Source of the DNA: Heterobasidion occidentale
Taxonomy: Eukaryota; Basidiomycota; Agaricomycetes; Russulales; Bondarzewiaceae
Direction: 5' to 3'
Assembly: GCA_039111635.1 (NCBI GenBank)
Contig: JBCAQO010000002.1
Span: 3,720,001 to 3,784,000 of the forward strand
Length of the DNA stretch: 64,000 nucleotides
Shown here: in pieces, positions 41,701 to 52,600 of the stretch
How positions within the stretch are numbered: position 1 is the stretch's first letter
Layout: each line of letters starts with the position of its first letter
The notes under the pieces: model-generated
What the model saw: the letters and a program-made list of their open reading frames with translations, nothing else
The model's database searches: none
Told to the model about the DNA's origin: nothing
Translations under genes and position numbers: made by a program

Positions 41701-42769
41701 TTTTTGCAGGTGTTTGGGTGCACGATCGACGTTGCCGTGGACGGGGTGGGTGCGGTGAACAAGATGAATTTGGAGAAGTACGATTTGGTGTTGATGGTGC
41801 GTGTTTCGTGGCTTGCTCTCGTGGATCGTGGGGCGCTTTGTACGAGTGTGTCGTCTTTGCTGACCCCGCTCGCGTTGCGGTTGCAGGATATCGTGATGCC
41901 GAAGCTGGACGGGGTCTCCGCGACGTCGCTCATCCGGCAGTTCGACCACATGACGCCCATCATCTCCATGACGAGCAATTCGAAGCCGAACGAGATCATG
42001 ACCTACTATCACTCGGGTGCGTCTTCTTTTTTTCTCCCTTGGTCTTCAGGTGCGCGCGCGGGGGTCGCGTTGCTTGCTCTGGGCCGTTCGAGGAGGGTGG
42101 TGTTGATGGTGATGATGGGTTGCTGACGACCGGGGCTTTTTGGTTTGGCGTTTGTTTGTGTAGGCATGAATGATATCTTGCCGAAGCCGTTCACGAAGGA
42201 GGGACTGTTGGAGATGCTTGAGGTACGTTTGCCCCTCGCCCCTCGCCCCTCGTCCCTCGCCCTTCTCCGCATTCTCGTTCCTTCCACCTATGTCTCCCTC
42301 GCGCGCGACGACCGCACGCTGACCCCCCGCGCGCACACGCACACAGAAACACCTCATGCACCTCAAGGTCATTCAGCAGATGTCCAAGTTCCCGCGCACG
42401 GTCGGAATCCCGCCGCTCTCGGACGCGGGGTTCGACGAGGCGCTCACGGTGCAGCCGTCCGCGAATCCGCTGCCGCCGCAGAACGGGGACGACGACGGGA
42501 AGATCAACCCGCTCGCGGGGATGGGGCTCACGGACGAGCAGTACGCGATGATCCTGCAGGGGCTCGTCAGCGGCGATGTGGGGCTCGTGGGCATCGACGG
42601 CGGGATGAGCCCCGGCGTGGGCGTCGGCGTGGGTGTCGGGGTCGGCGTGGGTGTCGGCGGGAGCCTGAGCGGCGCGCTGGGGATGAGCGTGTCGGAAAAG
42701 CGGGGGCTGGAGGATGACGGGGAGGACGGGCGCGATGGGAAGCGGGGCAGGTTCGAGATTGTGGAGTAG
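38707..42769 (+). CDS. SKN7: Skn7-type transcription factor with HSF domain and response-regulator receiver (about 929 aa)
   Basis: Predicted exons: 38707-39146, 39213-39282, 39369-39467, 39534-39569, 39645-40002, 40622-41796, 41887-42016, 42164-42222 and 42347-42769 (2,790 nt, frame intact). A Pro/Ser-rich start is followed by an HSF-type DNA-binding domain (F-V-K-K-L-Y-K-M-L, F-K-H-S-N-F-A-S-F-V-R-Q-L-N-K-Y-D-F-H-K), a coiled coil, a Gly/Ala-rich linker and a receiver domain. The receiver shows the acidic pocket E-D-D, the phospho-acceptor Asp in L-M-D-I-V-M-P, S-M-T-S-N and the Lys in P-K-P-F. Near the end is a (Gly-Val)n repeat. Skn7 acts in oxidative, osmotic and cell-wall stress downstream of the His phosphorelay. 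Intron 5 (40003-40621) is 619 bp and looks promoter-like; two separate genes are the alternative. Confidence 0.85.
40003..40621 (+). other. 619-bp intron of SKN7 with promoter-like composition
   Basis: Donor GTCAGT and acceptor GCGCAG join the frames at N-G-K-M-K-D-D. All other introns of the gene are about 60-125 nt. It holds a CA repeat, a long CT-rich tract (about 40308-40360) and TTTATATAT (40422-40430) about 200 bp before an ATG (40627). If the donor is not used, the first ORF ends at 40010. Confidence 0.6.
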
Positions 42770-43838
42770 TCGACGTGCGCCCGACGCCGCGCTTGGTGGC
42801 CTTTTTATTCGCTCTTTTTTTTCTGTGTTTTCTTATCGTCTTTTTTTCTCTACTTCAAGCGCATCCCGTCGCTGTTGTTCTGCTCTTCTGCCCCTTCCTG
42901 CGTCCAGTCCCCGCGCCCACCTCTCTTGGCGCCCGTCGTCACCTTCGGCTTCTGCCCCACCGCCACGTCCTTTCCCCCTTTTCCTCGTTGCTATTGTTGG
43001 TCCGCCGATCATCCCATTATCATCCTTTTTTTCTCCTCTCGTCCTCTTCTCTTCTCTTCTCTTTGCTCCTCGCCCTCTGTCGCGCTTGTCATTGTTCCCC
43101 ATCATGCTTCCTTCCCTCCGCGCTCCCGCCGCACGGCGTCTCACCCCCTCACCCCTTTGCCCTTGCCCCTGCCCCCGCCCCTTGTCGAGCCCCTTGTCCC
43201 AATTCCCACTCCCTCATCACGATCCCCTTTGTACACGTACCTACTACGTGCCCAGTTGCCTATCGCGGCTGGGCTCGCACCGCACAGCATCTCTTGCTGT
43301 AATCTTTTGCTCGGAGGGTCCGGGGGCTCTGTCAACGATGCTGCGGTGGGCGAGCCCCGCCGTGTGCACGCTGCCCCCTGAGGCCTTACCGAGGCTTGAG
43401 GGCAGGCCGCGGTGTCCCTGCATACATACATACATATATACGCGAGGAAGGCTGTGTATCTATTAAGTGTACGGCGCGTGTATTTGCGCGGAAAATATCC
43501 ATCGACCAAACGATGCAATGTAGACATCATAGATATGTAGACCATATACAAGTGAATATCTGCGTGCTCTGTTTGTCGGGTCTTGCGGGCTACTAGGAAG
43601 GATATGGTCTCTTAGACTCTTCCACCACCGTCTGCCATTTTGCGTCGGGTTGTTCCTCACGCTGATTTCCTCTGCCTTGGGTTCTGCGAGCCGGCGTGTG
43701 CCGGCACTGGCATCCGCCTGTTTGCCGCGTATTACTCGATCTTGTCGCGTCATCTTTGCTCGGGTCACGGTGAACCAGCACACGCGCAGTATCCGAATCA
43801 CTTCCGCAGCGCGCGTGATCGACTTGCAGTCGGCGAGG
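42770..43838. other. intergenic region SKN7 to APN1
   Basis: No gene is supported. The first 500 bp are pyrimidine-rich and probably hold the SKN7 3' UTR. A TACA/TATA-rich stretch lies at about 43420-43440. Confidence 0.5.
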
Positions 43839-45697
43839 ATGGTGTCTGTTACGAGGTCGTCGACGCGTCGAGCCAGCGGCGGGGGACGCGATGATGGCCC
43901 CACCCGTCCTGCGAAGCGCGTCAAGGTTGCAAGCGTGGACGACGAAGGTGTGTGGCGACGAAGTCTTGCACGAGCCCAGGCCATCAGATCTAGATCACGC
44001 ATCCCTCAGATACTATTACCGCCGTGCCGTCGTCGGGGCACGCGGAGGGGCCGCCGTCACACGCTGCGCGGACGAAGAAGAGCGGAGGGCGGTCTGGTCC
44101 AGGGCGCGAACCGAGGCCGAGCGATTACCCCGCCCGGCGCGTCCAGACGCCGTGGAAGGTCGGCGCGCACGTCTCCGCCGCGGGCGGGGTGGAGAACGCG
44201 ATCCTGAACGCGGCAAAGCTTGGGTACGCCGCCGCCAGCGTCTGCTCGTCTCCTTTGTGCCTTTACTGACTCCCCCAAAAAACAACGTCTAATCTCCATT
44301 CGGAGCACAGCGCCAACGCGTTTGCACTCTTCCTCAAGTCCCAGCGTAAATGGACCGGCCCTCCTCTGAGCGAACAGTCGATATCGACGTTTCGCGCGCG
44401 TCTCGCCCAGTTCAACTACGCTCCGGAGCATATCCTTCCACACGGAAGCTATCTGGTCAACCTGGGCAATCCAGACGCGTGAGTGTCTCGCTCGGGGGTT
44501 CTTGTTTCTCTCTCTAGACTGTTCAGCGCTCACGGTCTGATCGACATCACGGCGTCAGCGAGAAGCGCCAAAAGTCGTATTTGTGCTTCTTGGATGAGCT
44601 GAAGCGGTGTGAGCAGCTCGGCCTGCTGCTGTACAATTTTCAGTGTGTGCGTTTCCTCGTCTTTGACGTGCTGTGATCACGATCTGTCTATTTCAAGCCC
44701 AGGATCCACCGTCGGAGCGGCGACTGTTGACGAATCGATAGCGTTCATTGCACAGTGTCTCAATGACGCTCACAAGGACACAAAGACTGTCGTCGCGGTC
44801 ATAGAGAATATGGTCGTGTATTGCGTTGCCTTCACGTCTGAGTGAGATGAACTGATGAGCACCGCAGGCTGGTGCAGGGAACATTGTCGGTGGAAAGTTT
44901 GAGGACATTGCAGGCATCATTGATAGAGTGAAGGACAAATCTCGCGTAGGTGTATGTCTCGACACTTGTGAGTTGTTTATTTCTTTCGATTGGATTTAAA
45001 TTAAATATGATTTTCGTCGTAGGCCACATGTTTGCAGCGGTCAGTCCTTTCCGTGTCATCCGTGACTATCCTTCAACATGTTTCACAGGGATATGACATC
45101 AGGACGCAGGAGAGCTGGGAGTAAGCTTCGTCTCCTCAAATGCTCGTCGTTGTTCATCATATTGATATGTCATGAAAGTTCCACTAGTGGGTGACAGCGT
45201 CAAACTCGATCGATTTCTCACAAAGTTCCAGTGAAGCAGTTCGACAGCGTGATTGGACTTCAATATCTTCGGGGCATGCATCTCAACGATTCCAAAGAGT
45301 CCCTCGGTTCGAAGAAGGATCGTCATGAGAATATTGGGCTGTGAGGACGACGTTTTCTGATCAAATTCCCTTCCTGACCTCGATTTCTGTGGAACCGGAA
45401 AGTGGCGCCCTGACTATCAACGCATTCTCCCATGTTCTTTCAGATTCACGTACGCAAGGGATCCCCTTGATTCTCGAGACGCCCGCACATGACCTCGATG
45501 CGGTCTGGAGCACCGAGATTGCCGCTTTGAATCACCTGTCTTCTACCGACTTTGACCTACAGAAAGCCGAAAGCGACATCAGGGCTGTAGTCCAGATTCA
45601 TGGAAAGAAGACCGTGAAAAAAAAACTTGTAGGTAGAGCGAAGGGAAAGAAAAGCAAAAGTCGAGAGCAGGATGATCATAAAGATGACTCATGTTGA
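43839..45697 (+). CDS. APN1: AP endonuclease of the endonuclease IV family (about 416 aa)
   Basis: Predicted exons: 43839-43947, 44010-44223, 44311-44478, 44559-44642, 44698-44812, 44868-44967, 45023-45039, 45089-45120, 45179-45186, 45232-45340 and 45403-45697 (1,251 nt, frame intact). After a basic N-terminus (nuclear signal-like R-P-A-K-R-V-K) a TIM barrel shows the zinc ligands in [51 protein letters not shown] and L-E-T-P. A Lys-rich tail ends it. The enzyme cuts the backbone 5' of abasic sites in base excision repair. Exon 7 is 17 nt and exon 9 only 8 nt; both are needed to keep the frame and the conserved barrel. Confidence 0.88.
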
Positions 45698-46329
45698 CAT
45701 CGTTTGCGTCGATCTTTTATTGCTTGAGATATCCTCTCATTATTCTGGTATAACATTCTTTGCCCTTCCAGAATGCATTGACTGACCTCATTGACAACTC
45801 GGAAGGTCGGTGGTAGATAGGGTCTATCGGATTTCCTCCATTTGCCTTGGCACCCCGTAATCTTCTCGTGAGCACCCATAAGAGTCTACAATGTTTCAGA
45901 GAACAACAACCTCCTGACCATACCCGTGTTCTTATCTAGTCACATAGCTTGATCAATACCAGATCGATATGTCATGTGAGCAGTTTGTTTGTTCCAGTGT
46001 TAAATCGCTGAAAAAAATGTCGGTCTACAGGTCTTGCATTATACAACTGTTAGCATAGGTTTAAGTCGCACGAAACTTCTCTCGACGTCGCAAGCATCGA
46101 GAAATTTCTTTGTTTGCTGAAGAAGTCCCTGGTCTGAGCCTTCAAGTCGGTGAGTTCATAAGTTCACCTTCCTCTAATGATACTCTGGAGCGCAGTCTGT
46201 AAGCGTACACTTCTTTGCCCGTATGATTTCGAAGTTCGTTCCATGGGCGTCCGATAAGCATCCTCATGGCCTCACGCGCTATGACGGCGTTCGTTGTTTG
46301 TCCTCTGCGCTCCATCTCCTCTTCCCACA
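45698..46329. other. intergenic region APN1 to member 2
   Basis: No gene is supported. GGGCGTCCGATAAGCATCCT (about 46246-46265) near its right end is shared with the region upstream of member 1 (7017-7035). Confidence 0.6.
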
Positions 46330-46989
46330 ATGCAAAGCACCCAAACGTACCCAGAGGCCATCCCCTTCAGAAAAGGTGCCCGAGGCCTGGACACCGACAT
46401 ATGGATCAGTCTTGTCCTCAATCGACCATTGGACCTCGCTGACGCTGCAATCACCAAAGTCGAGCACTATCAGAGTCTCAAAAATCATCAGCGAGATTTT
46501 CTTGCCATCTACGTTACCCATCCCATCCGCCCAACGATCTTTGTGATCGAGCGCAGAAAGCCCGCAGCCGGCTCCCCCGAGCCATTCCTTTCCCTCCTTC
46601 ACGCATCGTCTTCTTCCCTCTGGGCGTCTCTCCCCGAATTTACCATCTCGATCCCCACTCCCGAAGCGAAAAACCCACTCTCTTCAATCACACAGAGCCG
46701 GAAGGACCGCCGACTACTGCGCACGCTTGATTTCCCCAGTGGGACTTCACCGTCTGATATGCAGCTAGCTGTACTCCTCCAGACCATGCACGACACCTCG
46801 TCCCTCCTCGATTATTATGCTCGAAGCGTGTTCGACCTTTTGAAAGCGCTATTCATGGGCCGTGAGCGAAGCGAGGGAAGTCAAGCATTAGTCAAGGGCA
46901 GCTCGGAAGTTGATTCAGCACTGTTTGCTGCTGCCGTCGAGAATTTCCGAGTTGGCTGGGATGATTTAACAAAAGAGAAAATGGATTAA
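46330..46989 (+). CDS. uncharacterised family protein, member 2 (219 aa)
   Basis: Single exon. The family blocks are clear: Y-P-E-A-I-P-F, G-L-D-T-D-I-W-I-S-L-V, D-A-A-I-T-K-V-E-H-Y, F-L-A-I-Y-V-T-H-P-I, I-F-V-I-E-R, E-F-T-I-S-I-P-T-P, T-L-D-F, P-S-D-M-Q-L-A-V-L-L, V-F-D-L-L-K. It is closest to member 1 along its whole length, including the I-S-I-P-T-P block, which others lack or vary. Function is unknown; no secretion or membrane signal is seen. Confidence 0.78.
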   Translation: MQSTQTYPEAIPFRKGARGLDTDIWISLVLNRPLDLADAAITKVEHYQSLKNHQRDFLAIYVTHPIRPTIFVIERRKPAAGSPEPFLSLLHASSSSLWASLPEFTISIPTPEAKNPLSSITQSRKDRRLLRTLDFPSGTSPSDMQLAVLLQTMHDTSSLLDYYARSVFDLLKALFMGRERSEGSQALVKGSSEVDSALFAAAVENFRVGWDDLTKEKMD

Positions 46990-47942
46990 TCTGCGATAGC
47001 AGATCACAATAGGTAAGATCGCCCTTAAGGGTTTCCTGTATATTCTGCTCATGACTATTTGGCGTTTTGGACGAAAAGGTAGTCTTTGCGAGTGGAGACC
47101 GATGTAATGCCACTGAAGTATCCGTATTATTTCCATGGTCGCGCCTGTAGCTCGTTGTGGCATATCATTACTCCTTGCCTTCGTTACAGGGCTTCGTTAC
47201 AGGGCTTCCTTTTATTGTTCTTGGACACGCTGATGTGGGCTGTTGGCACGCAGCAACGCATCTACACGATCTCGTCTGCATTCCATAGCTCATACAATTG
47301 TGGCACAGCTCTGCGACCTGCTAAATGTCTACCAACTAGTTCTGCGTAGTGCATACGCTTCAGATCAGTGATACTGTCTGTGTTTTCCCGGAGTTCACAG
47401 ACTCTGTTTCCATTGTCATGAGCAGAGTCCTTCTGTGGCAAAATCTATCCATCGGCGCTCTCTGTCTGATCTAAGAGGACAACATGTGAGTTCATCGGTC
47501 CGAGATTGCTTCATAACAATTACACTGATGTCTAGTTTGGGTTTTGTAGAGAAGTCATGGGCGCTGTGCGTAAATGTGACGTTATTTCTTCAAGTCCATC
47601 GACTTCCACTGATTGATCGAAACATCGCGACATGCTGGTGTTTACTCACCCCGCTGGGACGTTCAGCGAATGAGATGGTGTTCTGTTTATACTTATGACG
47701 CCTGACTCCGTCTGCACGCTTCTGCACGCACAGATAGGCGCTTGGAGAATCGCCGGCTTCAAACTCAGGCAAAGAGGTGAGTCAGACGCCTCATTTTCTA
47801 CCAGAATGACCTCTGACAAGCTCGTCACCATATCAACAAGATCACTGAGATAGGGGTAGTTTCCGATGCAGTAAGTAGGTGACACCCTCTATATATAACG
47901 GAGAGCATTACTTACTGAGGATCCATCTTCCTCTCCCTCTCG
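46990..47942. other. intergenic region between members 2 and 3
   Basis: No gene is supported. CTATATATAACGG at about 47889-47901, some 45 bp before the next ATG, is a good TATA box for member 3. Confidence 0.55.
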
Positions 47943-48551
47943 ATGGAGTATCCCGAGAAAATTCTTTTTCAGCGAGATCAAGGAAAACCTCTTGGTCTTG
48001 ATCTATGGATCGATTTCGTCCGGACTCGACCGTCTGGCCTTTCGGATGCGGTCGTACACAAGATTGAGCACCGCAAACAACTCGACCATTCACGACGCGA
48101 AGTCCTCGCGGTCTATCTCACGCATCCTCTTCATGATGGTCAGACCGTTTTCATCATCGAACATTCGATTCCACAGAAGGCGTTTCTCGCTCGTCTGTTC
48201 TCTTCGAAAGTAACATGCCCTACGAGGATGACTTCTTCCCCATCACCCGTTACAATCACGATACTCCCACAATCCAACCACGCGAGAAATTGTGTCCACC
48301 CCTCATTCAGCCAGGAGAAGGGAGAGCCCCTTCGCACACTCTCCTTTGAACCCAGTCCACTAGACAGCAATTTGGCCACTATCCTTGGAGATCAGCTTTC
48401 AGTTCTCGAGGCAGCTCTCGAGACAGATGAAAAGGGATATCTAGCCTATAGATCTTTTGCTGCAAGGGCATTTAATGCGTGCAGCGATCGCATCCCCGGG
48501 TCCAAGATCAGCGACGGTGATCCGCGTCCGGATCGCAGGCGGTGGTTCTGA
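47943..48551 (+). CDS. uncharacterised family protein, member 3 (202 aa)
   Basis: The ATG at 47943 is followed by Y-P-E-K-I-L-F, L-G-L-D-L-W-I-D-F-V, D-A-V-V-H-K-I-E-H-R, L-A-V-Y-L-T-H-P-L, V-F-I-I-E-H, L-R-T-L-S-F and a variable end. The last 60 residues do not match other members well. A second frame (to about 48620, ending before a GTGAGT) reads more like the family, so a late frameshift or an unrecognised intron is possible. It is the most diverged of the intact members. Confidence 0.7.
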   Translation: MEYPEKILFQRDQGKPLGLDLWIDFVRTRPSGLSDAVVHKIEHRKQLDHSRREVLAVYLTHPLHDGQTVFIIEHSIPQKAFLARLFSSKVTCPTRMTSSPSPVTITILPQSNHARNCVHPSFSQEKGEPLRTLSFEPSPLDSNLATILGDQLSVLEAALETDEKGYLAYRSFAARAFNACSDRIPGSKISDGDPRPDRRRWF

Positions 48552-51043
48552 TACCTCACCTGGAGGAAAGTCTGTTGAGTTTGGAGCGAGTGAAAAAGGC
48601 AAGCCTAGAGAAGAATTTCTGGTGAGTAATCTGGCCCATTGAGGTGTAAAATCGCGACTTAAGAGCTTCCCAGAGGCAAGGGGATGCCGAGAGCTCGAGA
48701 TCCCAGCAGAGATATGTACGGTCGCTCCTATGACGCATGTGTCAAAGGTAACATACTCCTTTTTGCACGTACCATGGTGAAGGATGTTACAATTGTCGTG
48801 TGGACTGCGATCATTAGTGTTGACATGTCTTCGAGACTGTACGGTCGGCTCTTAGATTGTTTCGTAAATGCTGACATTCATACTGCAATGACCTGTGAGG
48901 CATGAGGAATCGGACGGGCCGGACGAGAATCGGAGACGTTGTGAAGGGCATAACCACCACGCTATACGAAATGCCTGATGGAGATAAGTGCTGGGGGGCT
49001 GTAACAATGAGTCGCTGGCTGTAAATTCCTGTTCAATTCATCTACGATCAAGGTAAAGAGTCTGTATATGCACTGTATAGTGCTGGATCGGGGGGAAATA
49101 TGGACTATTGGCATAGTATGTCGACAGTAGTCTTGAGCAAATAGTAAGATGCCGTCTGCGATGAGGCTATTAGTATCGTACCAAATGATTTTGGGCCGCC
49201 TCAATGGTAGTCTCCCGAAAGCCTACAACACTTGCGACCCCCCCGCGTCTTCTGATATGTGTATCAGTCCTCAGTGGCTGCTGCAACGCGGCCTTTGACC
49301 GTCGGAGCCGACCCGAATCGGAGAGGCTGGGCAGGAAAGAATTGAATGACCGTCAATTGCTCGGATCAATTGAAACTCCGTTACTACCTGTCCGAAACCT
49401 TAGCCCATCACTATCAGTGGGATGGCAGCGGAGAGTCGTGATGCAAGCTAGTTAATCTGACTCGAGATAAGCTGAGGACGATACCGTCTCGGTATGGAAT
49501 CCAAAGTTTGTGAAGCGGTCTCGTCTTAATTCCATAATATTATGTCTGATCCGCCGCTCTCAGAAACGTATACCCATCCGGAGTCCGGACATCGTTCTTA
49601 CTACAGCTTACTACCTCCATACGTTCACGCTTGCTAGGCACAACGTACTTCTTTGTCGGAATGCAACGTGTTTGTGCCCTGGCGAAAGAACGTGAGTCCA
49701 TGTCCCCTTGAATTCATTCTTCGGATGATATAGTATCGTTGCACCGGCTTGCGCGCTCTTGCGATCCTGTGCATCATGTCATGGGCCTTTTCGTGACGTC
49801 GAGCCGATTGACTTTGTCCTATCTCGGAGGCATTTTTGGCTGCCTCATTTTGTTAAAATGCTGACCTCTTCTCTTGACACGTCGTCACTATGCTTTACTC
49901 ATGAAACGATCAACACTGCTTCAATCGAGATTTACTTCCAAGATGCGAGTATCAGTGAGTTCCGAAGATCAATCAATGGCGACGACACCTCACTTGGATT
50001 AGTATATGCGGTGACAGACATTACGACAAACATTCAAGTCAGGCTTCGGAAAATCAGGCTTCGGAAAGGCCAAGGGTTGTACTGACGGCTCAAATCAGGA
50101 TAAATGCTCGGAGAACGTGTTCAACTTCACAGGTTTCTCGGGCTGATGTGATCTCCTTGTCTTATAAGTCCCAGGTGGCAAATTGTTTACCATAATTGAA
50201 TAACCAACCATGAAGAGGCGCTAATGCCTTACGGGGCCACTTAGGAAAAGTCATTTGTCTGATCTGGATTTACATGATATTTACATTCTAACGCCACATC
50301 ACTTATTTAGATATTTTTTTCGCATCTACCTGGAAGAGCAACACGCGCGGAACTGATGTGACGACAGTGCAGCTCTCTCCTACCTCTCTCCTACGAGGAT
50401 ATTCAAACGTCGTCCGCGCGAATATTCCGCGATCAGGGTTTCAATTCGATCTTTAGATCGCAGTGCCGTTCACCCGCTTTATACTGTCTAGATGGGCGAC
50501 ATATCAATTGGCATCGCATAATACCAATACAGCACTCGCTAGCGCTTGCTTCTCTCCATATTCGTCGACACAGGAACACCTACGTCAATACGAACAGGAT
50601 TCCGCACATTTCCATATTATCATGGATTACACACATGTTCTAATTGTTCGTCTCCACCATCAGGTACGCCAGCTATGCCATAGATGTGTGGTATCGTACT
50701 GCGCTTCAGCTCAAATTGGGCAATGCTATTGCTTCCTGTCTAGCAGAGGCTATCCACTATCTTGATTTTTGCAATACACAGTGTATCTCGATTCAATTCG
50801 CCGCGCAGGATTTCTGCATGCGACTCGAACACAAGCGAGTTGAATCAGTTTCAATATCTTCCTGACACTTGACAATGGCGGGACCCCGTGTGGAACTATT
50901 TCATCCATTAGCAAGCCACGTAGGTCTGACAGCTCCATGCATTTGCAGGACACTGCTCCTCCTGTAGTCTTTGATTTAAATCGAATGAGAATAGTTTGCG
51001 ATGGCACAATCCACAGACCACTCGCCCGCTGATCGCCCCCTCG
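48552..51043. other. 2.5-kb region without a supported gene
   Basis: Only scattered short ORFs without recognisable sequence. AT content is higher than around the housekeeping genes. No repeat ends were seen. Confidence 0.5.
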
Positions 51044-51814
51044 ATGTCTCGCTCCCTTTCTTCCTATCCCGAGTTCATCCTCCTGAAGAAGGGTGTGCAG
51101 GGCCTCGACAGTGAATTCTGGGTCGACATGATATCCAGACGCTCTCAAGAAGCTTCCCCCGCCCGTATCAAGAAGGTCGAGCACTATAAGTGCACGAACG
51201 GTTTCAATCACGAATTCCTCGCAGTGCATCTTGACCACCCCGCCATCAATCAACCCATCGCCAATCCCCCCGCCTCCGAGGAACCCCGGCGTGATCGCCA
51301 GATAGTCCTTTTCATCGAGCGCACCGCTCAACCTGATATCTTGACCGTGCTTGGCTTCAGTAGCACCTCTTTGGTCGCACCCATCCCTGCTTCAGACCTA
51401 GTTTCAATTGCATCTCCCAAGTTCAAAGATCCCATTTCCCACATGAATGAGAAGCACAAGGAGCACGTACTTCTCTCTACCCTCGAATTTTCTCGGGAGA
51501 ACCGCCCCACCGACCGTGATCTTTCCTCCATCCTACAATTTGCCACCACAAAGCACCCGAAGTACGACATAGAATACCAATGTTTTTGGTATGCCGGCCT
51601 AGTCTTTGATGCGTTGATGGACAAGTTTCGTGGTGAGAAGCGCGACAAGAAGGATGCGGATAGGCGAGGCTATTTCAAAACCTTCAAAGCACCGATCGGT
51701 AATGGGTGGACCGAGCTCAAGAGCGAGTATGAGAAATGGAAGAAATCTGTGAGTGCATGCTGCGCATTGTTTCACCTTGACAGCTGAGTTTGACTTTCCA
51801 TCATCTAGAAATAA
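51044..51814 (+). CDS. uncharacterised family protein, member 4 (about 236 aa, two exons)
   Basis: Exons 51044-51748 and 51809-51814. Blocks: Y-P-E-F-I-L-L-K-K-G, G-L-D-S-E-F-W-V-D-M, K-K-V-E-H-Y-K-C, F-L-A-V-H-L-D-H-P, I-V-L-F-I-E-R-T, P-I-P-A-S-D-L-V-S-I-A-S-P, P-T-D-R-D-L, V-F-D-A-L-M-D-K-F. The long exon ends at K-K-S before GTGAGT. After a 60-nt intron (TAG acceptor) the second exon is just AAA TAA. Member 6 shares this arrangement and the A-S-D block, so these two form a subfamily. Function is unknown. Confidence 0.75.
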
Positions 51815-52600
51815 ACTGAGCCGTCAGTATCGTTAGGGGCAGCTAGCATATACGAGCTTCTTACATCTCTAGAGTTGTGGGCTGGCGCGCCCCTTTGACC
51901 GCTCACTATAATCATGCCGTACCTTCATTTTTATCCCTATACTGAGACCCGATGTCTTGACAGCGTCCTTGTATGATACCTAGCAGCAGAGCACCCCTTA
52001 TGTCTTCTTGATTCAGTCGCATTTCGCACTGTAGTGTCATGTTTGCTTTCCAGTTGTAAGCCCAGCAAAGTGCAGTTGAATGTTATTTTGTGAAGCCTAT
52101 TACATGTGTGCGATAGCTACGCGGCTCTTCGAATTGCGTTCCGTCGCCTATTCGAATCAATCGCTGCAATCAAACAGATGATGGCCCGATGAAGATCGGA
52201 GAAGGCCGAGACTCACCAAGTACTCGTGCATCCCAGCGGCACTCGCGGGACATAGAGATCAACTTAGCAACTAGAAGGGAAGACGATCACGCAAATCTCT
52301 AACCAGAGAACCAAGAGACACAGCCCCAAGAAGGACGTTTTCACACGTGCTGATGTTAAGATCTTTAAGATCCAAGCTATTCCCACTGCCCATGAATCGC
52401 AACGTACAGGAACTGACGTGTATACGCTCCGGCCGTCTGCAGGATCAGATAGACGTGACGCACGAATTGACCTCAATGGCATAACAGAATAGCCAAAGCT
52501 GCCTTTGACCTAAACAAAGAGTGATAAATGACGCTTGTTTCGCTTGCACAGCATCCTGCTGTATACATCTAATATACAACCTGAAAATATATTGATTTCA
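51815..52600. other. intergenic region member 4 to RPN6
   Basis: No gene is supported; short ORFs only. The two flanking genes converge here. Confidence 0.5.

Noticed and set aside
40987..42012. Long minus-strand ORF opposite SKN7
   Set aside because: Antisense frame in GC-rich coding DNA. The plus strand encodes a recognisable receiver domain with correct introns.
49200..50865. Possible genes in the gap between family members 3 and 4
   Set aside because: Only short unrelated ORFs; none shows the family motifs, splice-consistent extensions or other recognisable sequence.
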